Assembly (NCBI GenBank): GCA_905147135.1
Contig: LR990041.1
Location: forward strand, 9,361,907 to 9,425,906
DNA from: Blastobasis lacticolella
Lineage: Eukaryota; Arthropoda; Insecta; Lepidoptera; Blastobasidae
Length of the DNA stretch: 64,000 nt
Reading direction: 5' to 3'
In this document: one piece after another, positions 56,001 through 64,000 of the stretch
Layout: the number at the start of each line of letters is the position of its first letter
Numbering within the stretch: position 1 is the first letter of the stretch
Translations under genes and position numbers: made by a program
The notes under the pieces: generated by a model
What the model saw: the letters and a program-made list of their open reading frames with translations, nothing else
Database searches by the model: none
Told to the model about the DNA's origin: nothing

Positions 56001-58044
56001 GGCGTGGCATTCGTGAGTGGTACTTCAAGAAAAGGAACTGGTCTAGGTTCACTGATGGGCATAACGTCCACGCTCTTATTTTTGTTAGCTGTCTCATAGA
56101 AGTTCCTTATCAATGCGACAGACGTATTCAATACGGAATGCACGATATTGTCAATAGCATTGAAGCCATGGTCTATTGCCGTGGTATTTTCGTGCGCATA
56201 CGAAGTTTCGTGTAGGTTGTCCATTGCGCTTAGTCCTAGCGAAGTGGAGTTATTAGTTCGATTTTTAACCCAGAATGCCAGCCAGAGGAAGGTGAAGTTT
56301 TGCGAGAGCTGCATGAGAATCAGGGATAGAATTATGATGATTGAGAGGAAGACGCCGACAGAGCGTAGGTACATCCCGATCACCCACCAGCCCACTGTTC
56401 CCATTGACATGGCTTCCTGGAATTGAAATGCTAAGTTTATTTTCTATATTAGAATATATATTGTCTAATATCATAAGGTCATCGACATAGTAAAAACAAT
56501 TTCTTTTTGTTGAAACAACTCAAAATGGAAACGGAAACATCGGTGAATACTCACATCGTCCTCTAAACTGTTCCTACTGACGTTATCCTGCGTATCCTTC
56601 TGTGGCTCCGGAGCCTTTACGGGCTCCTCGCCCAACGATTCCGTGTCGCTGGGCAGGTACTCGTCGATATCGTTCAAAATCATTTCTGGGGACCCTACAA
56701 ACGAAAATAATAATCATCACAGCCCATTACAGTCTACGAAACTGAAGGACTACGGGCCTCTCACGAAAGGGGAGGTTATTGCCATAATCTCCACGCTCGG
56801 CAGGCAGGTTGGAGATCGCAGTGTTATAAATATAACAATGGAAAACACTGCTGCTCACTATCCAGCCTACGGAGACTCTTAGATCTTTTGCCTCGAAAAC
56901 ATTAGTCGCCTTGTACGACACCCAGGAGGGTGGGGTTGGTGCTATTCCACTCTGCCGAACACCACAAGGCCAAACGAAAATAATACGCAGTGTAAACTAG
57001 ACCAAGACATTGCTTTATCACCCTATGGCTGATATAATACGCTGTGTAAACTATACCTTTGCTTTATCATCCTAAGGTTGAAGTTCACTCACACCTCAAA
57101 AAAGCAACAAGGTAGACTAGACTTTCCATTGCAATGATTTTCAGACAGTTAACAGTCTCAACATTTGTGACATATTGATGACACGGGAAAGGTATAAAAA
57201 CTATTTTCTTGGCATGAATAATAAGAGAAGAAATCATTGAAATAATATGAGAAGAGTATTGCGTCTGCATGATGATGCCTCTCGAGGGACGATGACTGCT
57301 ACTGAACATTTCATATACTAGTAACAGACGCTCCGATTTGGCTGAAGCCGACCAACAGTCAGTTGCAGTCGACACTAACCCGTAAGCAGAACAAAATAAT
57401 GTCGCTTTTGGATTAAGTCGAATGGGCAGGCGAGCGGACCTTGGTCGGTCGTCCGACCACGTCCCCTGTACCCAAAAGCGACTTTATTTAATACAGCGTA
57501 AGGATTAGCATCAACTGCAACTGACGGTTGGTCGGCTCCAGACAAAACGGAACGTCTGTTACTAGTTATAGACACATATCAAGCTACATTTCGACTAGTA
57601 CTACTTTTGACGACCTGAGTGGTTCAGGTGGTTTATATGCCGGTCTGCCACGAGAGGATATAATGAATATTAATTTCTGTTACGGGTCTGGGTGTACTAT
57701 GTACAATAAGTATGTATTTAAAAAAAAAAGTACCCATAAAAGTATTTTATCAGTTATCTAACACCCACAACACAAGCTTCGCCTACTTTGGGGCTAGATG
57801 GCGCTGTGTGAATTTGTTTAGGCATATTTTATTATTACTTTCCTCCCCTGCCACCATCACTCACCCTGCTTGATGACCCGTCCCTCGCTAAGAAGCAGTA
57901 TCTGGTGTGCCTTGGCCAGGTGCCGTGGCTGGTGTGCCACCAACACCCTGGTGGTGTGCCGCAGTGCGCCCAACACGCAGCGCTGCAACACGTGCATGCC
58001 CACCGCGCCGTCCAGACCGGATAGGATATCGTCCAGGAGGTATA
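46773..58044 (-). CDS. ABCC10: ABC transporter, ABCC10/MRP7-like, C-terminal half, 11 exons
   Basis: An ATP-driven membrane exporter of the ABCC family. Exons 5' to 3': 57865-58044, 56555-56694, 55850-56416, 55637-55769, 54187-54360, 53352-53558, 49830-49957, 49241-49332, 48355-48552, 47734-47959, 46773-47030; every phase matches, giving 766 residues plus stop. Order: end of NBD1 (YLLDDILSGLD), linker, TMD2 with a glycosylated outer loop (NRTNNSTS, NTT, NTS), TPTGRILNRFSSD and DDSLPFILNILLA, then NBD2. NBD2 has Walker A (GRTGAGKSS), Q-loop (IPQEPFIF), signature LARGQKQ, Walker B with glutamate (ILLVDEATANLD) and H-loop (AHRL). Several TMD2 blocks, including NPGLVGL-like DPGLVGL, point to ABCC10 rather than ABCC4. 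The 5' half is outside the window. Exon 6 is partly amplified (50294-53470). Confidence 0.88.
47990..48235. repeat. Dispersed LINE-tail-like repeat, copy 2
   Basis: gtccactgcaggacttaggg, aatctccacgcttggtaggc and ttagtcgcctttgtacgaca match the copies at 29495-29750 and 56713-56975. In ABCC10 intron 9. Confidence 0.6.
48565..48897 (+). repeat. 30-bp minisatellite at the ABCC10 exon 9 acceptor
   Basis: Units of cacgcttgagctatggcgag plus tgaaattcaa, about 11 in all, with shorter 20-bp units at the left end. The array starts about 12 bp upstream of the exon 9 acceptor (48552/48553). Confidence 0.9.
49333..49829. other. ABCC10 intron 7, nothing recognised
   Basis: AT-rich intron DNA between exons 7 and 8. 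Confidence 0.5.
50125..50293 (+). mobile_element. Retroposon fragment at the left end of the 164-bp array
   Basis: gaggtagggcatagtgggat, ctccaatgctccatgga and gttggcagtggaggggcagt match 33940-34140. It stops at gcctttttgctt where the tandem array begins, so the array or a deletion cuts it. Confidence 0.65.
50294..53470 (-). repeat. 164-bp tandem array of an ABCC10 exon fragment with its splice donor, about 19.4 copies
   Basis: Each 164-bp unit holds, in transcript direction, 119 bp of exon 6 (from gtgcggggcggcg to cgacccgg), the donor gtgaga, and the first intron bases, 45 bp in all (ggctaggtccgcggcctccc to cactccgcc). Unit anchors fall at 50417, 50581 and so on to 53369, exactly 164 bp apart. 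I saw no difference between complete units. At the right the array runs into the unique part of exon 6 at 53471; at the left it ends mid-unit against a retroposon. GC content is about 80 percent. Confidence 0.97.
53352..53558 (-). CDS. ABCC10: ABCC10 exon 6: TMD2 helices, source of the 164-bp amplification
   Basis: Begins LTVIRALGASPRWIDAGADG after the acceptor cgtgcag and ends ATHAADPG at donor ccgg|gtgaga. Phase 1 to phase 1. Very rich in Ala and Leu (AAAAQWLALRLQAAAALLV) and extremely GC-rich. The last 119 bases plus donor and early intron are the repeated unit. Confidence 0.88.
53570..54186. other. ABCC10 intron 5, nothing recognised
   Basis: AT-rich. 53705-53770 carries a weak echo of the exon 6 start region (gcgcggggagacgccgagcg, cctacacgagggg), similar to 53521-53570, so a small decayed duplicate is likely. 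Confidence 0.5.
54424..54590. mobile_element. Hairpin MITE family M2, copy 2, in ABCC10 intron 4
   Basis: cccgggagtcggacagccta and, inverted at the right, ggtccggctgcggg. The arms contain gccgccattttgatgcaat and ttgcatcaagatggcggc. Same family as 44530-44667. Confidence 0.85.
54591..55479. other. ABCC10 intron 4, AT-rich, nothing recognised
   Basis: No exon or clear repeat recognised. Confidence 0.45.
55480..55592. repeat. Dispersed LINE-tail-like repeat, fragment
   Basis: acagtccaatgttggactta and aatatccacgcttgacaggt match the copies at 29495-29750 and 56713-56975, with decay. Confidence 0.45.
55850..56416 (-). CDS. ABCC10: ABCC10 exon 3: first helices and outer loop of TMD2
   Basis: 189 codons. 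Hydrophobic segments WWVIGMYLRSVGVFLSIIII and FGLAGLNVVFTVMRAFLFAY flank a long outer loop with several N-x-S/T sites. Acceptor attccag and donor aag|gtataa. Confidence 0.88.
56713..56975. repeat. Dispersed LINE-tail-like repeat, copy 3
   Basis: cacagcccattacagtctac, aatctccacgctcggcaggc and ttagtcgccttgtacgacac. Closest to 47990-48235. In ABCC10 intron 1 of the visible part, starting about 20 bp from the exon acceptor. Confidence 0.6.
57318..57565. mobile_element. Hairpin MITE family M3, 248 bp
   Basis: ctagtaacagacgctccg at the left and cggaacgtctgttactag at the right pair, and pairing continues through gccgaccaacagtcagttgc for about 65 bp. The inner part is also self-complementary (gtcgcttttgg / ccaaaagcgac). 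No ORF. Confidence 0.8.
57609..57835 (+). mobile_element. tRNA-derived SINE, copy 3
   Basis: cgacctgagtggttcaggtg head with a damaged B-box, then the shared body (tttctgttacgggtctgggt, ggctagatggcgctgtgtga). It ends about 30 bp from the ABCC10 exon at 57865. Confidence 0.75.
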
Positions 58045-58649
58045 CTGATGGGGAACACCACCAAAATGCTATAATCCTAGTAGGATATTCTTCACGCGAA
58101 CATTGCTGCACGGATTTTTGGTTTGGATGGTTTGGTAGCTTTGGTAGATTTGTTAGCTTGACCTCCCTGTAGTACTAGCGTTCATACAATACGGAGGTCA
58201 TTTAAAATGATAACGCGGGCAAAACCTAGTGGAATATAAGCAGGCTCTCGCCAGACTGTACTACAAGTCAGACAGTCAATTCCACAAAATTTTGTTTCTA
58301 CTCATAATCGTTAGATTGTGGCATGCATCTAATTAAACCTTCGTGATGAGGATCACTTCTCTTCATGAAGCACTCTATACATTAGTATTGTATCAGTGTC
58401 GACGGACACACTAACTACCTACACCACACAACACGATCACAATACAATAAAAAAATCTTAACAAACCGATAATTATTTATATTATGTGTAACTATTTGAA
58501 AAGTAATGCTTTCTTTCCATATAAGTAGCTTCTTTCTTTGTTTGTATAAAATATTTAGTGTAAATCTGTAACTGGCTTGTTTGCAACTTGTTCTTTGTTT
58601 TCTTAGAATGTGCTGGATAAATTCTACTTGAATAAAAAACAAAATTCGC
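58045..58649. other. ABCC10 intron, nothing recognised
   Basis: AT-rich intron DNA between the first visible exon and the palindrome at 58650. Confidence 0.45.
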
Positions 58650-58708
58650 AGTGTAGAAGAACCAAGTAGTTGTTTACCTTGTTTACAACTACTTGGTTCT
58701 TCTACACT
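58650..58708. repeat. Perfect 24-bp palindromic arms at a LINE 5' junction
   Basis: 58650-58673 and 58685-58708 are perfect reverse complements around an 11-base spacer. The 14-base sequence tgtttaccttgttt occurs at 58671-58684 and again at 58709-58722, immediately before the LINE. Confidence 0.9.
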
Positions 58709-59544
58709 TGTTTACCTTGTTTTGGGGTGGGGGTGATAGTCTGGGCCCTGGGGTGGTAATCCAGTTGGGGGGAGAGCCACCAGTAAGCACCAGGAAACAA
58801 CATCTTGCCCAGTGCATGCCCGGGAAGTGGACCCGGGCAATGGCACCTATCATCAAGTCCTCACATGACGTCCGCGTCGTCCACCCTGGTAATGCTGCGG
58901 CTCACAACGAGTCCACACCTGGAGATTCAAACTCCGCTCGGAGCCGTAGTAGCGGACATGTGATGTGGCGAAGGCGAACAACCGGCGCCATAACCGGTCC
59001 CCTCCAACTCGTCCTTACCCCGACTGGCATGTGGCACAACAGTTGGGGGCCTTCTGTCGCGTCATCCAGCTAGACAGCAGGTAGGGCAACCTGTGCCACC
59101 CACGTGTTTGTGCCGTGCGTGGAGACCCGTACGGGGGGATGAAGGGATCCTGGAGGCTGAGCGTTGGGTGGGCCGGTCGTTGGTTTAAGTGCCCGCCTAA
59201 ACGCAACACTCCTCTTCGGCCTGGATTTCTCCTCAAACGGGCGGTTGTAGGTTAGCCACCTATGATCAATCGGCTGAGGCATCCCGTAAGAGGGCCGCTA
59301 GGCTAGGTCGCCGGTTTGTAGGGGGACGGACGGACGGATGGGCGTTCTGTGCGACAGCTGCGGTTCCACTGCGGTAGTCGCGTCAGGGCACCTGACCAGT
59401 TCCGGCCCGACACTCTCTGCAAAAAGGGACCTATATCTCTGGGGTAGTTCTGGCGGTGCGTGAACTTTTCGCGTGCCGTCCCCACTTTGCGGGCTCCAAG
59501 GAGGGTGGAACGCCGCCAGAGACGAATTTTTGATCGATCTTTTT

Positions 59545-61146
59545 ATGGATAATAAATTCAAAACCAACCCAAACCCTTTGGCAGCATCCCTTAATGCGCC
59601 AACAACAACCGCAGCCTGTACAGGCTCGGTATCACAAATACCAGCAGCTCCTGCGCCAACTTTGGTAGCACCAGGAGATGTACCCACATCACCAGCGGCT
59701 GAAGCTGCAAGTACGGCAATGGACCTATCCGACCTACAGGAGGCCATGCCGAGCGTCACTCCGAGGAAGACATCGTCTCTAAGGAGGGATATCTCGGGCG
59801 TGGGCGGACCCGGACCACAGCCGACAGCGGCATCAGCCAAATCAACAAAGCAAAAAAAGAAAAAAAAGCGAGTCTCTAGCAAAGTGAGGCGCGAGAAGGC
59901 GAAAGCCAAGGCGAAGAAGGCTAGGGATCTCGAGGCAGATGGCAACAGGGCGCTTTCATCAGTGGAGGCGACCCCGAGCCCAAGCGCGTTGCCGGCCGCA
60001 GCAACCTCAGTGGTAGCAGCGACGGCCAGTGCTAAGGCAGTGCCAGCAGCCAGAGGAGGACCAGAGCCTTTTAAAGCCCGCTTGTATAGAGGCAAAAGAG
60101 CAGGGAAGCAAGTGGCGTCACGTCAGTCGACCCCGGTCGTCGAGACGAAAGACGACAGCAGCAAGCCCGCAAAACGGAATCGCCCGGACGATTCAATAAC
60201 ACCAACGGACGTTGCAAAACGGCCAAAAACAAAACGCCATCCGGAGGGCTCCGTGAACTACGCCGACGCGCTGAAGTCAAAAGACTTGTGCATGGCGATA
60301 CTCACGGAGCCATTCCGCGAACTCAAGGCGGAACACCTCGAGGCCATTGAGGCCGAGATCGACGAGGCAATTGACCGGCAACTGGGGATTCCCAGCGGCA
60401 GTGCTTCGGCGACCTCGGCCCCAGGCTTTAGGGGACGACCTATACTAGGCGAGGGGGTTGTCAAGCTTTGGTGCTGGGACGATCGCTCGGTGGAATGGCT
60501 CCGCAACAATGTGGAGACGTTCAAAACACCACACCCTGGTACCAGACTGGTGGTAAAACGCCAGTCTGAATTGCCGAAAAGGGTCAAGGCGTACGTCCTA
60601 ATACCAAAGTACGGGGGCGAAGGCTTGGACATTGTCCGGCGTCGCCTCGTAGGACAAAACCCGTGGCATGCCGTCGACCAGTGGGCCGTGTATCACTCGG
60701 AGGTGCAGGAGGAGAAGGGGCAACTCCGTCTGATACTGGGCATACTGCAGGCCGACGTAGCCCTTCTAGATAAGAACGGGAGACGACTGTGCTACAGAGT
60801 CGGCTCCGTGTACGTCAAGTACGGGGATGAGGAGAGCGCTAGTGCGGCTGACGCACCCGTGCCTCCCCAGGAGCAGCAGATACAGCCAAACCTCGACCCT
60901 GGGGCCCTCCCTGGGGGCGAGGGGGATCCTCAAGGCAAACCCAGTCGCACGACTGAGGTCAGCCAGGGGAAACCAGGCCGCGTCACCGCTGTTCCTACCC
61001 AGGTCTCGACCACAGCGAGGCCTCCTGATGCTTCTAAGAAGCGACAGGAAGCTACGCTAACGGCGGACAGGGAATCCTCGTCCGAAGAGGAGAGGGAGTT
61101 GTTAGGTAGTGATGGCTTCGCTACATATGACTCCAGCTCCTCTTAA
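59545..61146 (+). CDS. LINE copy B ORF1, gag-like protein with DUF4780-type domain
   Basis: 533 residues from ATG at 59545. The frame is open further upstream to about 59473, but only with a GTG. The first 200 residues are rich in Ala, Ser, Thr and Lys, with a basic run (KQKKKKKRVSSKVRREKAKA). A conserved segment (KRNRPDDSITP) precedes the C-terminal domain (GVVKLWCWDDRSVEWL, RRRLVGQNPWHAVDQW, LCYRVGSVYVKYG), which I read as DUF4780, known from arthropod retroelement ORF1s. No CCHC knuckles. The ending is acidic and Ser-rich. It overlaps ORF2 by 35 bases in another frame, suggesting reinitiation or coupled translation. No defect seen. Confidence 0.8.
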   Translation: MDNKFKTNPNPLAASLNAPTTTAACTGSVSQIPAAPAPTLVAPGDVPTSPAAEAASTAMDLSDLQEAMPSVTPRKTSSLRRDISGVGGPGPQPTAASAKSTKQKKKKKRVSSKVRREKAKAKAKKARDLEADGNRALSSVEATPSPSALPAAATSVVAATASAKAVPAARGGPEPFKARLYRGKRAGKQVASRQSTPVVETKDDSSKPAKRNRPDDSITPTDVAKRPKTKRHPEGSVNYADALKSKDLCMAILTEPFRELKAEHLEAIEAEIDEAIDRQLGIPSGSASATSAPGFRGRPILGEGVVKLWCWDDRSVEWLRNNVETFKTPHPGTRLVVKRQSELPKRVKAYVLIPKYGGEGLDIVRRRLVGQNPWHAVDQWAVYHSEVQEEKGQLRLILGILQADVALLDKNGRRLCYRVGSVYVKYGDEESASAADAPVPPQEQQIQPNLDPGALPGGEGDPQGKPSRTTEVSQGKPGRVTAVPTQVSTTARPPDASKKRQEATLTADRESSSEEERELLGSDGFATYDSSSS

Positions 61147-64000
61147 CTTTATAAGCGTACTACAGATCAACCTCCAACACAGTCAGACTGCAACGGCTTC
61201 CCTACGCAGGTTGTTGGAGGTACAAACATCGACCGTAGCCATGATCCAGGAACCGTGGATCAGGGGGGGGAGGGTCTACGGTCTGAGCAGCTTGGGAGGC
61301 GACCTAATTTATGACACCACGGTGGGTAATCCTCGTACGTGTATATACGTCCCCAAGCATGTCAGCGCCGTACTCCTAACAGAGTATTGTTCCAGGAATC
61401 TGACTACTGTCAGGACCAGGAACGCGCCCAACAGCAACCTGCCGCCGATGGTGCTCGCGTCGGCGTACCTTCCGAGTGACGCTGAGGCACCCACACCGGA
61501 GCTGGCAGGTCTGATCCAGCACTGCGAAGCAGAGGACCTAGAGGTAATCATCGCAACGGACGCAAACGCGCACCACCCATTGTGGGGGAGCGAGACCGCG
61601 AACGGCAGAGGTGAGGATCTCATTAATTATCTTATGACAACCAAACTCTCGTTAATAAATCGGGGCGCAGAACCCACTTTTGTAACACGAAGGGCTCAAA
61701 CAATAATAGATCTGACATTAGCATCGGACCGGGCATCTAACCTAATTTCGGACTGGCATGTGTCTGACGAGGCTTCATGCTCTGACCACCGCTGGGTCAG
61801 ATTTAAATTGAACATAGAAAACCGGGAAAGGAGTGTGAGCAGAAATCCTCGCAAAACTGACCGTATTAGGTACGCGATCGGTGCGGAGAAATCCCTAGCG
61901 AAGATAGTAATACCACCCACCTACCATACAGACAATGACATAGACAAACAGGTTGACAAGATAACGTTGACTCTAACAGACGCCTACGAACAGACATGCC
62001 CCCTAACTTCCCCCCAGTCGGGACCAAAACCGCGACACCAGTGGTGGGGACCTGAGCTGGAGAAACTTAAAAGGAAACTTAGGAAACAGTTCAATAGGGC
62101 CAAAAACACTAGATGCGACAGTGACTGGGATACCTACAAGGAGACCCAGAATAAATATAAGAAGTGTGTCCGGCAACGGAAGGAGGAGTGCTGGAGACGC
62201 TTCTGCTCCAGTATAGAATCGAACACCCAGGCTGCTAGGATAAAAAACGTACTCAGTAACGATAAAGTCCACAACCTGGGATCACTAATCAAACCTGATA
62301 AAACATATACCAAAACGGACTCGGATGTATGTGAACTACTGCTAGGCACGCACTTTCCAGGCTGCGAAATTAAAAATGAGCAGACATGGAGTGAGACAGC
62401 GGAACACCACCCGAGTGAAGCAGAATGGGAACAAGTTGAGAAAGTTGTGACCAGAGATAAGGTAAGATGGGCAATGGACAGTTTCCTACCATACAAGGCA
62501 CCAGGCCCGGATGGAATATTCCCCGGCCTCCTGAAATGGTGTGGTGGGAGACTACTTGATCATTTGGTCAGTATATACCGAGCCTGCCTTGCTAAAAGAT
62601 ATATACCATTGAAGTGGAGAGAGGTAAGGGTTGTGTTTATTCCGAAGCCCGGCAAAAGTGACTATACACAACCCAAAGCTTTCAGGCCCATCAGCCTGAC
62701 ATCGTTCCTGCTGAAGGTGCTAGAGAGAATATGCGACAGAGACATTAGAGACTCGGCGCTAATAAAGTACCCTCTCCACAAAAATCAGCATGCCTACACT
62801 GCAGGTAAAAGCACAGAATCAGCATTGCATAGCGTAACGACTCACATCGAACACGCTATGACGTCTAAGCAATCCACTCTAGGAGTCTTCATAGACATAG
62901 AAGGTGCTTTTGACAAAACACACTTTGGGAGCATCAATCAGGCACTGATTAAGCACGGAGTCAAGGATACCATAGCCGGATGGATCGACTCAATGCTGAG
63001 ACGCAGGGCCGTTCGAATAACGATAAATAACACAACCAGAGCAGTGGTCGCTAGGGGATGCCCACAGGGTGGGGTCTTATCTCCATTATTATGGAATATT
63101 GTAGTCAATGAGCTGATAAGCCGGTTAAATGACAACAGATTCCATACAATTGGCTATGCAGATGACATAGCCATACTTATTAGCGGACCATTCGAGAACG
63201 TTCTATGCGACCTCATGGGGTCTGCATTAAAAATAGTCGAAAGCTGGTGTAGTGAGCACGACCTCTCGGTCAATCCATCTAAGACAGAGATGGTCCTGTT
63301 CACACACAAGAGGAATCTGGGAGAACTCAGACTCCCCAAGCTATTCGGTACCAAACTATCCTTAACAGACGAGGTCAAATACCTTGGGGTCATTTTCGAC
63401 AAAAAGCTGTTATGGAACAAACATCTGGAACACAAACTGGCCAAAGCCAGCATCTCGCTGTGGCAGTGCAGCAGACTTCTTGGCAAAACATGGGGAATCT
63501 CCCCCAGGATTGCCAGGTGGCTGTATACAGCCGTGGTGAGGCCCTTCGTTGCCTATGGCGCGGTGGCCTGGTGGTCCAGAACCAAGCTCAATACAGCGGT
63601 CAACAGGCTGCAACGGTTCCAGAGAATGGCATGCTCTGCCATAACGGGCTGCATGCGCTCGACACCAACAGCTTCACTTGAAGTACTACTGGGACTGCCA
63701 CCTCTTGATCTGCATATACAGCAGGAGGCAAAGATGGCAATTCTAAGACTTAAGATAACAAAACAATGGAACAATAAACTTGGCTCCCATCGAACCTTAT
63801 GGGAAACAATGGTTCAGAGTAACCCTATGTTTGAAGCCAAGTGTGACCGAATCGCGAAACAGTTCACTTTCGGCAAAAGATACCAGATACAAACTGCGGA
63901 AACGGAGGCGGACTGGTCTGGGATAAGAGAAGTCCGTATCTACACGGACGGATCCAAGACCGACCAAGGCACCGGTGCAGGAATCTTCTCGCTGGATCTG
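61112..64000 (+). CDS. LINE copy B ORF2: endonuclease, reverse transcriptase, RNase H (partial at window edge)
   Basis: I translated this frame line by line from ATG 61112 to the last base: 963 codons with no stop. The N-terminal endonuclease shows LQINLQHSQTATASL, MIQEPWIRGGRVYG, ATDANAHHPLWG and CSDHRW. The RT region has YKAPGPDGIFPGLLKW, FRPISLTSFLLKVLERI, IDIEGAFDKTHF, RGCPQGGVLSPLLWN and the catalytic GYADDIAIL. RNase H starts at IYTDGSKTDQGTGAG and is cut by the edge. It may be retrotransposition-competent, but the C-terminus is unseen. Confidence 0.93.
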   Translation, partial: MASLHMTPAPLNFISVLQINLQHSQTATASLRRLLEVQTSTVAMIQEPWIRGGRVYGLSSLGGDLIYDTTVGNPRTCIYVPKHVSAVLLTEYCSRNLTTVRTRNAPNSNLPPMVLASAYLPSDAEAPTPELAGLIQHCEAEDLEVIIATDANAHHPLWGSETANGRGEDLINYLMTTKLSLINRGAEPTFVTRRAQTIIDLTLASDRASNLISDWHVSDEASCSDHRWVRFKLNIENRERSVSRNPRKTDRIRYAIGAEKSLAKIVIPPTYHTDNDIDKQVDKITLTLTDAYEQTCPLTSPQSGPKPRHQWWGPELEKLKRKLRKQFNRAKNTRCDSDWDTYKETQNKYKKCVRQRKEECWRRFCSSIESNTQAARIKNVLSNDKVHNLGSLIKPDKTYTKTDSDVCELLLGTHFPGCEIKNEQTWSETAEHHPSEAEWEQVEKVVTRDKVRWAMDSFLPYKAPGPDGIFPGLLKWCGGRLLDHLVSIYRACLAKRYIPLKWREVRVVFIPKPGKSDYTQPKAFRPISLTSFLLKVLERICDRDIRDSALIKYPLHKNQHAYTAGKSTESALHSVTTHIEHAMTSKQSTLGVFIDIEGAFDKTHFGSINQALIKHGVKDTIAGWIDSMLRRRAVRITINNTTRAVVARGCPQGGVLSPLLWNIVVNELISRLNDNRFHTIGYADDIAILISGPFENVLCDLMGSALKIVESWCSEHDLSVNPSKTEMVLFTHKRNLGELRLPKLFGTKLSLTDEVKYLGVIFDKKLLWNKHLEHKLAKASISLWQCSRLLGKTWGISPRIARWLYTAVVRPFVAYGAVAWWSRTKLNTAVNRLQRFQRMACSAITGCMRSTPTASLEVLLGLPPLDLHIQQEAKMAILRLKITKQWNNKLGSHRTLWETMVQSNPMFEAKCDRIAKQFTFGKRYQIQTAETEADWSGIREVRIYTDGSKTDQGTGAGIFSLDL

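Larger units (their letters stand above)
58720..64000 (+). mobile_element. Apparently intact RNase-H-bearing LINE (copy B), runs off the window
   Basis: 5' UTR (about 58720-59544), ORF1 (59545-61146) and ORF2 (61112 to the window end) are all open. The 3' end is outside. Same family group as LINE copy A at 1-5100, in opposite orientation. It lies inside the ABCC10 gene span, antisense to it, if upstream ABCC10 exons lie to the right. Confidence 0.85.

Overview
The window looks like a eukaryotic, insect and probably lepidopteran, chromosome segment. Genes have introns with GT-AG borders. The retroelement load (RTE, CR1-type and RNase-H-bearing LINEs, BEL/Pao, a tRNA-derived SINE, many hairpin MITEs) and several short dispersed repeats resemble those I know from moth and butterfly genomes. 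No search was run, so family names rest on reading translations and motifs.

Four host genes can be read. (1) The last two coding exons of a plus-strand gene (5622-5759 and 29935-30144), probably condensin-II subunit CAP-D3, are separated by a 24.2 kb intron packed with nested transposons. (2) A minus-strand RECQ5-type helicase (31514-41902, 11 exons) converges on it. (3) DNA polymerase beta (43269-45427, 5 exons, plus strand) is head-to-head with RECQ5 across a 1.37 kb gap that holds a hAT-type MITE with a perfect 8-bp target duplication. (4) The 3' half of an ABCC10/MRP7-like ABC transporter (46773-58044, 11 exons, minus strand) converges on polymerase beta; its first half lies beyond the right edge.

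Layout: 1-5.1 kb, a dead minus-strand LINE. 5.6-30.1 kb, the CAP-D3 exons and the transposon-filled intron: minisatellites, a broken YqaJ plus THAP/DDE transposon of ISL2EU-like make-up, a foldback element with an RTE LINE inside it, three copies of one MITE, a BEL/Pao remnant, and a MITE carrying a hexamer minisatellite. 31.5-45.4 kb, two DNA-repair genes with a CR1-type LINE in one RECQ5 intron. 46.8-58.0 kb, the ABCC10 gene. 58.7-64 kb, a plus-strand LINE related to the first one, with both ORFs open to the window edge.

The most striking feature is inside ABCC10. Part of one coding exon, its 5' splice site and 45 bp of intron form a 164-bp unit repeated about 19.4 times without visible variation (50294-53470), giving 19 identical splice donors in a row. 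Other items for follow-up are the possible nested ISL2EU-like transposon, the apparently intact LINE with a snap-back palindrome at its 5' junction, and the one-base phase problem at the RECQ5 exon 5/6 junction.
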